The notes beneath the pieces are model-generated. The model saw nothing but the letters and a program-made list of their open reading frames with translations. It was not told the DNA's origin and made no database searches. Below are positions 6,357 through 14,231 of a stretch of DNA of 14,906 nt, piece by piece. This stretch comes from JBAZTO01 sp041661865. GTDB taxonomy: Bacteria > Planctomycetota > Phycisphaerae > SM23-33. The DNA is taken from the NCBI GenBank assembly GCA_041661865.1, contig JBAZTO010000072.1, forward strand, positions 1-14,906, in the 5' to 3' direction. Both the position numbers and the translations under genes were made by a program. The first letter of the stretch is position 1. Each line of letters starts with the position of its first letter.

Positions 6357-8215
6357 GAGCATTCCCATTTGGATATCTTCACCAGCGACTCAGCGGCATA
6401 AAGAAAATCAGGACTGTTCCCTGTTGCTATGAGGGCTGCACTCAACGAGCCGAGATCAGTCCCGCAAGGGCAGGTCACGCAGACATGAGGTGACCAATAA
6501 GCTATTTCGACGTACGAATTAATTTTCATGCCTCTAGATATTAACTCAGTAAAGGCTCCATATTGATTCCAAGACATTATAGTAGCTCCGGCTGTACTAT
6601 ATCCGCCACAGATGTCGCCTGGGAGCGGTTGGTCTTGCCAAAATCCTGCTGTTGATCTGACCACGCAGGAAGCCGTGGCCATACAGGAGTCCTGGACTGT
6701 CACTTCGGCCGAGCCGCAGAAATCCGGGGGGGCCTGGAACAGACCGGTTTGACCGTCCCCCCTATAGATCAATTTATCTGATTGCCAGCCGGTAGAGGGT
6801 GGAACACCACCCGTCGGTTGAAAAAGGATATAGCCATTAGGGGCCAGCACCATATCCTGATGAAGTTCATCACAAAGCACTAGCGGGGCCGCATAGGGCT
6901 TGACCAGTATCATCGACAGCTGGGTGCAGTTATCGCTGACCTCGATCGCCGAACGGGCGCAGAAATCATGCGGGGCATTGACATACAGGCAGCGGGCCGA
7001 GGTGACGATGGTGGAGGAGCCGTTGTCGAAATAAAGGCCGCCTCCGGCCTGCCAGGTCAGGATCGGGCCGCCGCCGGTGACGCACATCTTGACCCGGCCG
7101 TTGCTGGAGATCGTGGATGGGTTGGCCGGATCGGCGACCAGCGGCAAAATATCGCCGCAGCAGTTTTTCTGGTTGACCTCGATCCGATGGATGATCTCGC
7201 CGCACCCCTCCGGCCCGGGGTTGCCGATGCCGACGAACTCGACCGGCCCGCTGTGCCAGGCCCGGATCTCATCCATCACTGACTGGTCCAGACCCTTGCC
7301 CGGCTTGTGACCAGCGATGAAGCCCTGGCAATGGGGCAGGGGCCAGGATGGGAAATGGCAGCATTGCTGTTTATAAAAATCCAGGTCTGCCAGTTGCTCA
7401 TTAGGATCAAAACAGGGATCCACCGGCAACGGCGGGTCTTCCGGCAGGGGTTTCTCCACCTCACCGGTACCGCTGCCTCCTCCACTGATCCAGCCGCAGA
7501 CGGCGGCCATGAAGGAATCATCAGCGGCCGCATCTTTCGGCGGCGGCTCCACCGTCGCCGTGTACGCCTGGTAATGGTAAAAAACGAGGATATCGCTGGA
7601 CTGCGGGTCGCCGCTGGGATCCTCAGGAAAATCCTTGAGGCCGGGCACGAGCAGGGTCACCAGGTCATAGACGGTTTTAAAGCAGGCGCGGATGGTGCCG
7701 GTGGCCGAGCCCTGCCAGAACAGGGTGTTATGGCGGGCGCTCAATTCCGAGCCTGAGGCACCGAGCCAGGAGGCGGTGAGGCCGGAGACCACCGGGAAGT
7801 CCAGAGTGACTTCTGTCGCCGCCTTGACATCAACGGTGACGGTGACCTCCTCCTCGACCCGGACGGTCTGCTTGACCTCGCCGATGGACGGGATAAACTT
7901 GTAAGGGATATCCGGGTGCGAGCGGATGACCTTGATCTCCGCCTCGTAGTCTCCGGACATCAGGACCCGGCACAGGTCGAGATCGATCGCCTGGGCGGCG
8001 CGCGGCAGATCCTCCGGTTGCGGCTCCTGGGGCGGCACTTTGGGCGTCTCCCCCTGCGATGCGATGCAGGGGTTGAGACCATAAAGGGCGTCGACAACTT
8101 TGGCGACATCGGCCACCGTCGCCCGGTCGTCATAGACCGGCGGGATGATGGTCAGCCAGTAAGGGTCCTCCGGCAGGGACTGCCCGGCAAAGGTGACGAC
8201 CAGCGACTGGATCAT
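6353..8215 (-). CDS. Large Cys-rich distal tail protein with Ig-like repeats
   Basis: A 620-residue protein with 24 Cys, most after residue 240. Residues 1-195 look related to the N-terminal part of the upstream 322-aa protein (D-D-x-A-x-x-x-D-V near 29-37, and a G-T-I-R-A-C block at 173-178). Pro-rich linkers follow at about 57-68, 196-203 and 253-266. The C-terminal half holds at least two Ig-like units (about 352-431 and 448-518) ending in the matching motifs APHDFC-ARSAIEVSDNC and APPDFC-GSAEVTVQDSC; a third divergent unit may follow (536-584, with CVTCPC). Likely a tail fibre or tip protein for host binding, with disulfides or metal sites forming on release. It is translationally coupled to its neighbours by ATGA overlaps at both ends. 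No chaperone or collagen-like part is seen. The family is not recognised. Confidence 0.7.
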   Translation of the reverse strand: MIQSLVVTFAGQSLPEDPYWLTIIPPVYDDRATVADVAKVVDALYGLNPCIASQGETPKVPPQEPQPEDLPRAAQAIDLDLCRVLMSGDYEAEIKVIRSHPDIPYKFIPSIGEVKQTVRVEEEVTVTVDVKAATEVTLDFPVVSGLTASWLGASGSELSARHNTLFWQGSATGTIRACFKTVYDLVTLLVPGLKDFPEDPSGDPQSSDILVFYHYQAYTATVEPPPKDAAADDSFMAAVCGWISGGGSGTGEVEKPLPEDPPLPVDPCFDPNEQLADLDFYKQQCCHFPSWPLPHCQGFIAGHKPGKGLDQSVMDEIRAWHSGPVEFVGIGNPGPEGCGEIIHRIEVNQKNCCGDILPLVADPANPSTISSNGRVKMCVTGGGPILTWQAGGGLYFDNGSSTIVTSARCLYVNAPHDFCARSAIEVSDNCTQLSMILVKPYAAPLVLCDELHQDMVLAPNGYILFQPTGGVPPSTGWQSDKLIYRGDGQTGLFQAPPDFCGSAEVTVQDSCMATASCVVRSTAGFWQDQPLPGDICGGYSTAGATIMSWNQYGAFTELISRGMKINSYVEIAYWSPHVCVTCPCGTDLGSLSAALIATGNSPDFLYAAESLVKISKWECS

Positions 8216-9180
8216 GCGAAGGCCTCCGGGTCAAAGGTGCCGACGCCCCAGGGATTGGCAGTGGCACCCGAGGAGGGCAGTACTGAGCAGAACGAGCGCG
8301 GGTCTTTACCCGGCACCTCGGAGATGATCTCGCCGTTACAGGCGTTGAAATAGACGGTGGTGGTCGAGGTCTCGCTGCAGATCAATACAATGGTCCGGAA
8401 CATGTCCGGGCACATGGCGAGCAGGGCGGAGACGCATTTGGGGATGACCAGCCGCAGCTGTTCGTTTTCCGTCTTGTCTCCGTCCTGCCAGGTGACGGCG
8501 AGGGTGTTCTCCAGGCTCTCGATCTTGACCGAATCCTGGTCCTGGACATAGGGGTTGACCCCGGTGATGACCATGTCGTCATCGGGCAGCTGGGCCGGCG
8601 GAGGATCTTCGATGGCGGTCACCGGTTTTTCAATCGTCATGGTGACGACATGATGGAAACCGACGGCGGTGCCGGTGATGCGGACCGCGCCGAAGACCTC
8701 GGTATCAAATTTAATGGTGACGCCGTCAATGACCGTATAGCCGGGAGGCCGGATGGCGGCGCCGAAGCGGTCAAAGGTCGGGGACTCCCACGTCACGCTC
8801 ACCTGCTCCATGTAAAAATCCAGATCAATATTGGAACGGTTATCGACAAAAAGGGAAAACTCACGGGGTTTTGCGATCTTGCGGCCGGCGTTGATCTCGC
8901 CCAGGGCGGCAGACAGGGAAAATTGCAGATCGGGGTAGGACGGCCACACATAAAAACCGAGATGGATAAGGATGGTATCGCCGGAAAACTCCACCGGGCA
9001 GTTTGAAGCCCGCAGCAGTTCGGCGGACTTGCCGGTAGCGGCGGCCAGCCACAGGTCATGGACATCCTTGAGGGAGGCGTAGTCGTCCACCTCCGCCGGC
9101 ACGATCTGCTCCAGATGCGCCCAGGCATCGCCGGCGACGGGCGCAGCGTGGGCGGTGAAGTTTATGGTCAGGGCGGTCAT
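8212..9180 (-). CDS. Distal tail protein, possible relative of the adjacent 620-aa protein
   Basis: 322 residues from ATG 9180 (MTALTINF); a TTG at 9186 in the same frame lies inside a repeat and is less likely. The N-terminal 190 residues are alpha/beta with a D-D-Y-A-S-L-K-D-V helix start near 32-40 and a FGAVRITGTAVGFHHVV block at about 163-179, which resemble parts of the 620-aa protein and, more faintly, the 258-aa protein. A Pro-rich linker (about 188-200) leads to a C-terminal domain with five Cys (249, 257, 268, 281, 298). No Shine-Dalgarno lies directly before the ATG, because a palindromic repeat (9185-9285) separates it from a GAGGA at 9287-9291. Probably a structural part of the tail tip; no enzyme motif seen. 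Confidence 0.7.
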   Translation of the reverse strand: MTALTINFTAHAAPVAGDAWAHLEQIVPAEVDDYASLKDVHDLWLAAATGKSAELLRASNCPVEFSGDTILIHLGFYVWPSYPDLQFSLSAALGEINAGRKIAKPREFSLFVDNRSNIDLDFYMEQVSVTWESPTFDRFGAAIRPPGYTVIDGVTIKFDTEVFGAVRITGTAVGFHHVVTMTIEKPVTAIEDPPPAQLPDDDMVITGVNPYVQDQDSVKIESLENTLAVTWQDGDKTENEQLRLVIPKCVSALLAMCPDMFRTIVLICSETSTTTVYFNACNGEIISEVPGKDPRSFCSVLPSSGATANPWGVGTFDPEAFA

Positions 9181-9184
9181 AATC

Positions 9185-9285
9185 AATTACGAATTACGAA
9201 TTGAGAATTACGAATTAAAAAGACAACCACGAGTCCGGAACCATGAATTACATCCCTCGTAATTCGTAATTCGTAATTCGTAATT
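9185..9285 (-). repeat. Palindromic heptamer repeat between two tail genes
   Basis: The right arm (9258-9285) is four perfect CGTAATT heptamers. The left arm (9185-9216) is the inverted series AATTACG with one altered unit (AATTGAG). The two arms can pair over 28 positions with two mismatches, leaving a loop of about 45 bases (9213-9257). Elements of this type are usually dispersed copies in bacterial chromosomes. It fills nearly the whole gap between the 258-aa and 322-aa genes in an otherwise overlapping operon. There is no U-tract after the stem on the minus strand, so it does not look like a terminator. Confidence 0.88.
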
Positions 9286-9286
9286 G

Positions 9287-9291
9287 TCCTC
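9287..9291 (-). promoter_or_regulatory. Displaced Shine-Dalgarno for the 322-aa gene
   Basis: GAGGA overlaps the TGA stop of the 258-aa gene, as is common for coupled genes here. It is 106 bases from the ATG at 9180 in linear distance, but only C on one side and GATT on the other separate GGA and ATG once the intervening palindrome is folded out (five unpaired bases), a normal spacing. Confidence 0.45.
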
Positions 9292-10066
9292 ATGACGTGA
9301 TCTCCAGCATGGTGCAGTAATCGATATAATGGGTCTCATTGTCCGGCGACACCGAGCCGGGAACGCCGTCAGGCATCTCCTCCATATGGGCGGAGCCGGT
9401 GTCAATGGAGCCCTGGCAGACCCCGCCCTTCGCCCCGGACGGGGCCTCGACGTCGAGGTAGGTGTTGCCGCCGTTCCAGACGGCCCAGGCGAAGGCGGTC
9501 AAGCGGTTTTCCTTGGCCCCCGGCCGGGGCGTGATCGATACCGTATAACGGTGCTGGATAACCTTGTAGACCACCAGCAGCGTGCCGTATACCGGCTGGG
9601 ACAGGGCCAGGGCCTTGCCGCTGATCCGGACCGCCGGCCGGGGGATGACGGCGCCGTTTTGATCATAGGCATCGCCGACCCACTCGTAGCTGGTGATCTC
9701 CTGCACCGGATATTTGGGGGTGAGCTCGGCCTGCAGGTCGCACTGGATGGCCTCGGCATAGTCGAGGAAGGCAATGGAGCACTCGCTGATTACCCCCACC
9801 GCCACGCCGATCTGGTACGGCAGGGCGGCGGGCGAGGGGTAGGCAAAAACGGTCTTGGAGTAGGAGCCGTCGGCCGCGCTGCAGAAGGCGGGAGGGGCCG
9901 GGGCCTGAAAGAGGCGGGCATTGAGGTAGGCGAAGACCCCGGCCTTGGTCAGGTAGTTGATATAGGGGTCCCACGCCTCCTGCTCGAGGAGGACAAAGGC
10001 GGAGGTATCCCGGAGCGGGACCGGCGACACAAACGCCAGCCGCAGGCTGTGACGGTCGGAGGCCAT
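9290..10066 (-). CDS. Tail protein, function unknown
   Basis: 258 residues, ATG 10066, three bases after the TAG of the 342-aa gene; the ribosome site is weak (TAGGGC), so coupling from the upstream gene is likely. Alpha/beta, no membrane helix, five Cys (62, 96, 109, 207, 251). A block at about 144-180 (RPAVRISGKALALS, then VYGTLLVVYKVI) resembles blocks in the two following proteins and suggests a shared fold. It is probably one of a series of distal tail or baseplate proteins. The family is not recognised. Confidence 0.68.
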   Translation of the reverse strand: MASDRHSLRLAFVSPVPLRDTSAFVLLEQEAWDPYINYLTKAGVFAYLNARLFQAPAPPAFCSAADGSYSKTVFAYPSPAALPYQIGVAVGVISECSIAFLDYAEAIQCDLQAELTPKYPVQEITSYEWVGDAYDQNGAVIPRPAVRISGKALALSQPVYGTLLVVYKVIQHRYTVSITPRPGAKENRLTAFAWAVWNGGNTYLDVEAPSGAKGGVCQGSIDTGSAHMEEMPDGVPGSVSPDNETHYIDYCTMLEITS

Positions 10067-10069
10067 GCC

Positions 10070-11098
10070 CTAGACCGCCTCGCCGCCCAGGACCTGGGTC
10101 GTCTTGTTGTTGGCCAGCGAGGCCGACAGGGCCGGGACTACCCGTTTCTGGCCGATGCCGCTGGCCGCCGGATGGGTGGTGAAGGTGACGGTGTCGCCCG
10201 CCGCCCATACGCCGCCCCAGACCCCGAGAGCCAGGGTGAAATACGGCTTGGTGAAATCGGTGTTGTTGGGGAGGTAATCAGCGGAGACAAGGCCGGTGCC
10301 GAGCACCCCCAGCGAGTCGCCGGACAGAGTGAAATGGGTGGCGTCGGTGAAGGTCAGCGTCCAGTCCTCGTCGACCGTGCCGATATTGTCGAGCACCAGC
10401 GGAGAAGTGGTAAAATCAATGGTGCCGGCGGCGGAGGTCTTGACCGGCACGGTGACTGAGGCGGCGAGATCGCCCGGCTTGATCAGGCTTGAGACCCGCG
10501 GCGAGACCGGAGTCGGCACGAGATCGGCGGCGTAGGCGTACTGAAACGTGCCGACCCGGGTGATGGTGATGTCCAGGCCGGCGACGACAAAACTTGCCAC
10601 CTCGAACGTCTCCTCATTGCCGACCAGGGCGTCGGCCGTGGCCTTGCTGGTGATCTTCATGATATCGCCGACGGCGATGATGCTGTCGGCCCCGGTCGCC
10701 ATCGCCGCATTTTTGACGGTGACGACACAGGTCGCAGCCCCGATGGCCGCCACGTCGGCCTTGAGATAGGCGCTGCCATATTTGCGCTGGCTATCGGTGC
10801 CGGTGGCATAGCCGACCAGGTCCTCGACCCGGTCGCGCTGGCCCATGATAAACATCAGCACGTAATCGGTCAGCGACCCAGTCGGGGCGTCGGTGTAGAT
10901 CTCCGGGTCGAGCAGGGTGCCGTCGGCATCATCGGCGATCTTCCAGAAGGTCTTGTAATAGTCGAAATAGCCGGCGGCCCGCTGCCCCGAGGTCACGTGC
11001 GGGAAGACGTTCTGCAGCACGCCGGAGGTGACCGGCGCCAGGCCGTCCATGCGGCCGTTGGCCTTGGCCTTGTATACTTTCAAATCGGTGTTGAGCAT
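10070..11098 (-). CDS. Beta-rich conserved tail/baseplate protein
   Basis: 342 residues, ATG 11098 with AGAGGT about 8 bases upstream. The N-terminus (LNTDLKVYKAK, then VTSGVLQNVFPHVTSGQR and FDYYKTFWKIADD) and the C-terminus (GDTVTFTTHPAASGIGQKR, then VVPALSAS) match, as far as I remember, an uncharacterised family found after the tape measure in Mu-like and related tailed phages. The middle holds two beta domains (about 120-205 and 205-310). A structural role at the distal tail is inferred; the exact one is not known. Its upstream leader carries the hairpin repeat at 11135-11187, so this gene has its own ribosome site rather than a coupled one. Confidence 0.72.
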   Translation of the reverse strand: MLNTDLKVYKAKANGRMDGLAPVTSGVLQNVFPHVTSGQRAAGYFDYYKTFWKIADDADGTLLDPEIYTDAPTGSLTDYVLMFIMGQRDRVEDLVGYATGTDSQRKYGSAYLKADVAAIGAATCVVTVKNAAMATGADSIIAVGDIMKITSKATADALVGNEETFEVASFVVAGLDITITRVGTFQYAYAADLVPTPVSPRVSSLIKPGDLAASVTVPVKTSAAGTIDFTTSPLVLDNIGTVDEDWTLTFTDATHFTLSGDSLGVLGTGLVSADYLPNNTDFTKPYFTLALGVWGGVWAAGDTVTFTTHPAASGIGQKRVVPALSASLANNKTTQVLGGEAV

Positions 11099-11134
11099 GT
11101 TTTATACCTCTTTTACTCTTTTATTTTTTTATCC

Positions 11135-11187
11135 CGCAGAGGCGCAGAGGCGCTGAGAAAAGCCCTTGTTGTCTCTGCGCCTCTGCG
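11135..11187 (-). repeat. Hairpin repeat of the CGCAGAGGCGCAGAG type
   Basis: Arms 11135-11150 and 11172-11187 pair over 16 positions with one mismatch around a 21-base loop. The left arm plus the following GCTGAGAAAA recurs at 14873-14900 with about two differences, so this is a dispersed element. It occupies the only gap (98 bases) between the 128-aa and 342-aa genes. On the minus strand the stem is followed by an A-rich stretch rather than a T run, so a classical terminator is not supported; transcript stabilisation or processing is possible. Confidence 0.88.
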
Positions 11188-11196
11188 CGATTAAAA

Positions 11197-11583
11197 TCAG
11201 ACCTCGATCATGGTGACGGCGCCGACCATGAGGGTCGATGCCCCGGGGTCAGCCACGCCGTTGATTGGTTCCAGTTCCAGGCCCAGGATCACCACCCGGA
11301 AGGTGCCGCGATGATGGACCAGCTCGACCTCGGAGGCCGCATCGCGCCACGCCGCCAGTTGTTCGGCCTGGGTCATGGTCACGGTGCCGGCCGATCCGCC
11401 GCTGCCGCGATAGGTGGAGAGCACCAGCATCCGCCCGGTGGCCTGGGGGATGGCGGTCACCACCGTCCGGCCGCCCAGCGTCGCCCGGGTCTTGGTGGCG
11501 ACCCGCGCCTGGTTGACGGGCCCGGACAGAATAAGGTCGTCAGACAGGGCCAGGCCCCCGATGCTGGTGACAGAGACGGTCAT
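11197..11583 (-). CDS. Small tail protein following the tape measure
   Basis: 128 residues, with ATG overlapping the tape measure stop (ATGA). Mostly beta with one central helix (TQAEQLAAWRDAAS, about 71-84), a Gly-rich turn (RGSGGSAGT, 59-67) and an HRGTFRVVILGLELEPI strand pair after 90. Proteins of this size and pattern directly after the tape measure commonly belong to the tail tip or distal ring. No catalytic motif. Exact family not assigned; its place argues strongly for a tail role. Confidence 0.7.
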   Translation of the reverse strand: MTVSVTSIGGLALSDDLILSGPVNQARVATKTRATLGGRTVVTAIPQATGRMLVLSTYRGSGGSAGTVTMTQAEQLAAWRDAASEVELVHHRGTFRVVILGLELEPINGVADPGASTLMVGAVTMIEV

Positions 11584-14231
11584 GACCGCCCCCGGTGCAT
11601 CTTCTCAAACTCGCCGAGCACCATCCGGGCCAGGGCCCTGGCATTGGCCTGCTGCGGGGCATCCGGCTGGCCGGGGATGGTGAGGCTCAGATTGTAGGTG
11701 TTGCTGGTGCCGCTCATGCCCGCCCCGGCCAGGCCGCCGTCGAACAGCCGCACCGGCTCCATCGACGGCACGGTGATGCGGCCGAGGGCCCCGGAGAGGG
11801 AGCTGCCGATCAGCGAGCCGACATCGAGGCGCATCGAGTTCAGGGCATGGAACAGGGCGGCGCCGTATTTGCGGACCGCGGCCGAGCGCATGATGAATTC
11901 GCCGGGTGCGAGCAGGGCGCGGATGCCGTCCGGGCCGTCGCTGCCTGGCAGCTTGCCGGCCAGGCGCGGAAAGCCGCCGGAGGCCAGACGCTGGACCATC
12001 CCGCCCAGGTGTTTCTGCACCACCTCGTTGACATAGACGGTGATGTTACGGTCGCGGGTGAGCTCGGTAATACGGCTCTCAAGATCGGCTATAGTCTCAT
12101 TGCCCTGGGTCGCCATATTGGTCCAGGTATTGCGCCAGGCGTCGGTCATGATTGTCGACTGCTGCTCCAGGTCCTGGGCCTTGACTGTGATCTCGCCGAA
12201 GGCCTTGGCCACCTCCGGCAGTTCCTTGCCCAGCTCGCCGCCGGTGCTCTCGTCGAGTTTGCGGGCGGCGGCGGCCGTGGCGTCTTTGAGTTCGCTCATG
12301 GCGGTGACGCCGAGCTCGCCTGCGGCCTTGACCCCGTCCATCCGGGTCTTGAGGCCGTCGGCCAGGCTGACCACCTCCTTGTCGCCCTCGGTGACGGTAT
12401 TGGCCATCCCCTCGTAGGCGGCCTGGGCCTTTTCAGCCGCGGCCTGGGATTCCGCAAATTTCTGCTGGGCCAGGCCTTCGTTGCCGGCGGCAGAGGCGGC
12501 GCGGGCCGCCTCCAGGGCCTGCTGGGCGGACTGGTAAAAGGCGTCGGCTTCGGCCTTCTGGTCCCGCCAGGCCGAAAGCTCGCTCATGCCGTCCCGGCCC
12601 ATCGCCCGCAGCTTGTCGGCCAGCGACTGCTGCTTGCCGGCGATCTCATCCTGCAACTGTAGGACCCGCTTGGCGTAGTCCTCGTATCTCTTCTTCATGT
12701 CGTCGGTGACCGCCGCCACCGCCGCGCTCATCTTCTTGTTGCCGGCAACCCAGCCTCCGACCGTCTCATCCCACCGGATCTTGCCGGCAGCGACCGCCGC
12801 ATCGAGCTCCTGCATCGAGGTCACCGTCACCCCGGTCGCTGCGCTGATCTCTCCATACTGTTTGGCCTGGGCGGCGAGGGCCGCGGCGTTCTCCACCTGC
12901 AGGGCCGCGATCTCTTTCTGGAGCTGCTGCATCTCCCGGTAGTTGCTGATCAGGTTGACAATGGCCTTGATATCGTAATCGATGGCCATATAGAGCATGC
13001 CGAAGACCCCGGTCAGGCCCACGGCCCCGAGCTGTACTGCCGCCATGCCGGCCCGCAGCGACAGCAGCACGCCGCTGAACTTGAGAATACCCGCCAGCGG
13101 CGAGATGACGGCAAAGGACAGCACCTTCCACCCCGTCGCCATAATAGTGAGATAGCCGGCCACCTGCACCAGCACCGGCCCCAGCGGACCGAGAGCGTCA
13201 AACACCTTGATCACCGCCCCGGAGAAGGTCACCAGGACGTCGATGGCCGCTGCTGCCACATTGACGACGGTGGTCATGGCCTCGGCCAGCTGGTCGCTGG
13301 AAAATGATTTGAGGAAGGTCGCCAGCCGCTTGTCGATGGCGTCAATGGCCGCCACGATCCTGGGGCTGAAGGTGAAGGTGCCGGATCCCTTGTCAATGGT
13401 GACGATGGCGTCCCGCATCTTGTGGATCGCTGCCGTGGTGGCGGCAAAGGTCTTCTGGGTGTTGGCGCCCAGGGCCATCTGCACGGCGTCCTTGAAGTTG
13501 GACCACTCGCCCCCGAAGGTGGCCGCCATCTGGTCGCCGGCGGAGGTAAAGGCTTTCAGCCTCTTTTCCAGCTCCTGGAACAGCGTCCCCGCCTCCTTCC
13601 AGGACTTGATGTCGGCGTTATCAATCGACAGCGCCTTGGCGATGCGGGCGTTGCGGTCGATGGTGCCGTCCATGATTGCCCGCAGCTCCTGGCCGAGCTG
13701 GTCCATCGGCAGGGAGATGGCGGCACCGGCCTGGGCCATGGCGCTGGTAAAGGCCACGATCTGTTTGGGGTCAAAGCCGTTGCGCAGGGCCGGGCCGACC
13801 CCCTCCTGCAGGGCGCGCAGCAACTGCTCGTAGGTGGCGGTCGTTTCCAGACCGGCGATCTGCAGCCGTTTCTGGATCTCCACCGCCTGCGAGAACGATT
13901 CACCCATGTCGGCCTCGGAAAAGGTCCGCACCAGGGCGGCAATGCCGATCTTCGACTGCTCGATGGTCTGGTTGAAACTGAAGGCCGATTTCACCGCCGA
14001 CCCGAACAGCGCCCCGCCGCCCAGCACCGCCATGAGCCCGGTCACGGACTGGCGCAGGGAGCCGGCGGTACGGTTGGCCGTGTCCATGGTCTTGTTGTAG
14101 CTGGCCATGGCCATCTGGCCCTTCGTCAGGTTGGCGGACACCGTCTTCAAACCGGAACCGAGCTTGGAGAAGGTGGCCGAAACCCCTTTCTCTACCGCCC
14201 GGATGATGATATCGACCTGATTACCCGCCAT
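11580..14231 (-). CDS. Tail tape measure protein
   Basis: The start is set at ATG 14231 (MAGNQVDIIIRAVEKG), giving 883 residues; an in-frame ATG at 14261 would add ten residues that lie in the overlapping chaperone extension. Layout: a helical N-terminal domain of the usual tape measure type (about 60-260, with S-F-S-Q-A and F-T-S-A-M-A-Q-A-G blocks), a hydrophobic middle (about 320-420, several membrane-like helices), Ala/Gln-rich coiled coils (about 430-460 and 500-620), and a C-terminal motif G-S-D-G-P-D-G-I-R-A-L-L-A-P-G-E-F-I-M at about 763-781, frequent in tape measure proteins. It sets tail length and is ejected into the cell envelope during infection. The usual 1.5 angstrom per residue predicts about 130 nm. 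Its stop overlaps the next ATG. Confidence 0.95.
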   Translation of the reverse strand: MAGNQVDIIIRAVEKGVSATFSKLGSGLKTVSANLTKGQMAMASYNKTMDTANRTAGSLRQSVTGLMAVLGGGALFGSAVKSAFSFNQTIEQSKIGIAALVRTFSEADMGESFSQAVEIQKRLQIAGLETTATYEQLLRALQEGVGPALRNGFDPKQIVAFTSAMAQAGAAISLPMDQLGQELRAIMDGTIDRNARIAKALSIDNADIKSWKEAGTLFQELEKRLKAFTSAGDQMAATFGGEWSNFKDAVQMALGANTQKTFAATTAAIHKMRDAIVTIDKGSGTFTFSPRIVAAIDAIDKRLATFLKSFSSDQLAEAMTTVVNVAAAAIDVLVTFSGAVIKVFDALGPLGPVLVQVAGYLTIMATGWKVLSFAVISPLAGILKFSGVLLSLRAGMAAVQLGAVGLTGVFGMLYMAIDYDIKAIVNLISNYREMQQLQKEIAALQVENAAALAAQAKQYGEISAATGVTVTSMQELDAAVAAGKIRWDETVGGWVAGNKKMSAAVAAVTDDMKKRYEDYAKRVLQLQDEIAGKQQSLADKLRAMGRDGMSELSAWRDQKAEADAFYQSAQQALEAARAASAAGNEGLAQQKFAESQAAAEKAQAAYEGMANTVTEGDKEVVSLADGLKTRMDGVKAAGELGVTAMSELKDATAAAARKLDESTGGELGKELPEVAKAFGEITVKAQDLEQQSTIMTDAWRNTWTNMATQGNETIADLESRITELTRDRNITVYVNEVVQKHLGGMVQRLASGGFPRLAGKLPGSDGPDGIRALLAPGEFIMRSAAVRKYGAALFHALNSMRLDVGSLIGSSLSGALGRITVPSMEPVRLFDGGLAGAGMSGTSNTYNLSLTIPGQPDAPQQANARALARMVLGEFEKMHRGRS

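Noticed and set aside
9181..9186. TTG start for the 322-aa protein
   Set aside because: The codon lies at the edge of the repeat without a nearby ribosome site; ATG two codons later is a better start.
9185..9285. CRISPR array
   Set aside because: Seven-base units repeated without spacers, arranged as a palindrome; not a CRISPR structure.
9208..9405. 65-codon frame containing NYELRITNYE
   Set aside because: This string is the translation of the heptamer palindrome; the rest is a shadow of the 258-aa gene.
9329..10459. 376-codon open frame on the plus strand
   Set aside because: It lies antisense to two well-supported tail genes, is Gly/Arg-rich and has no ribosome site or family features; long antisense frames are expected in GC-rich DNA.
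11135..11187. Rho-independent terminator
   Set aside because: The stem is strong, but it is followed by an A-rich stretch in the minus direction, and on the plus strand by no T run; the copy upstream at 14871 shows it is a dispersed repeat.
11595..12662. 355-codon open frame on the plus strand
   Set aside because: Fully antisense to the tape measure gene and of unnatural composition (Gly, His, Leu, Gln); a shadow.
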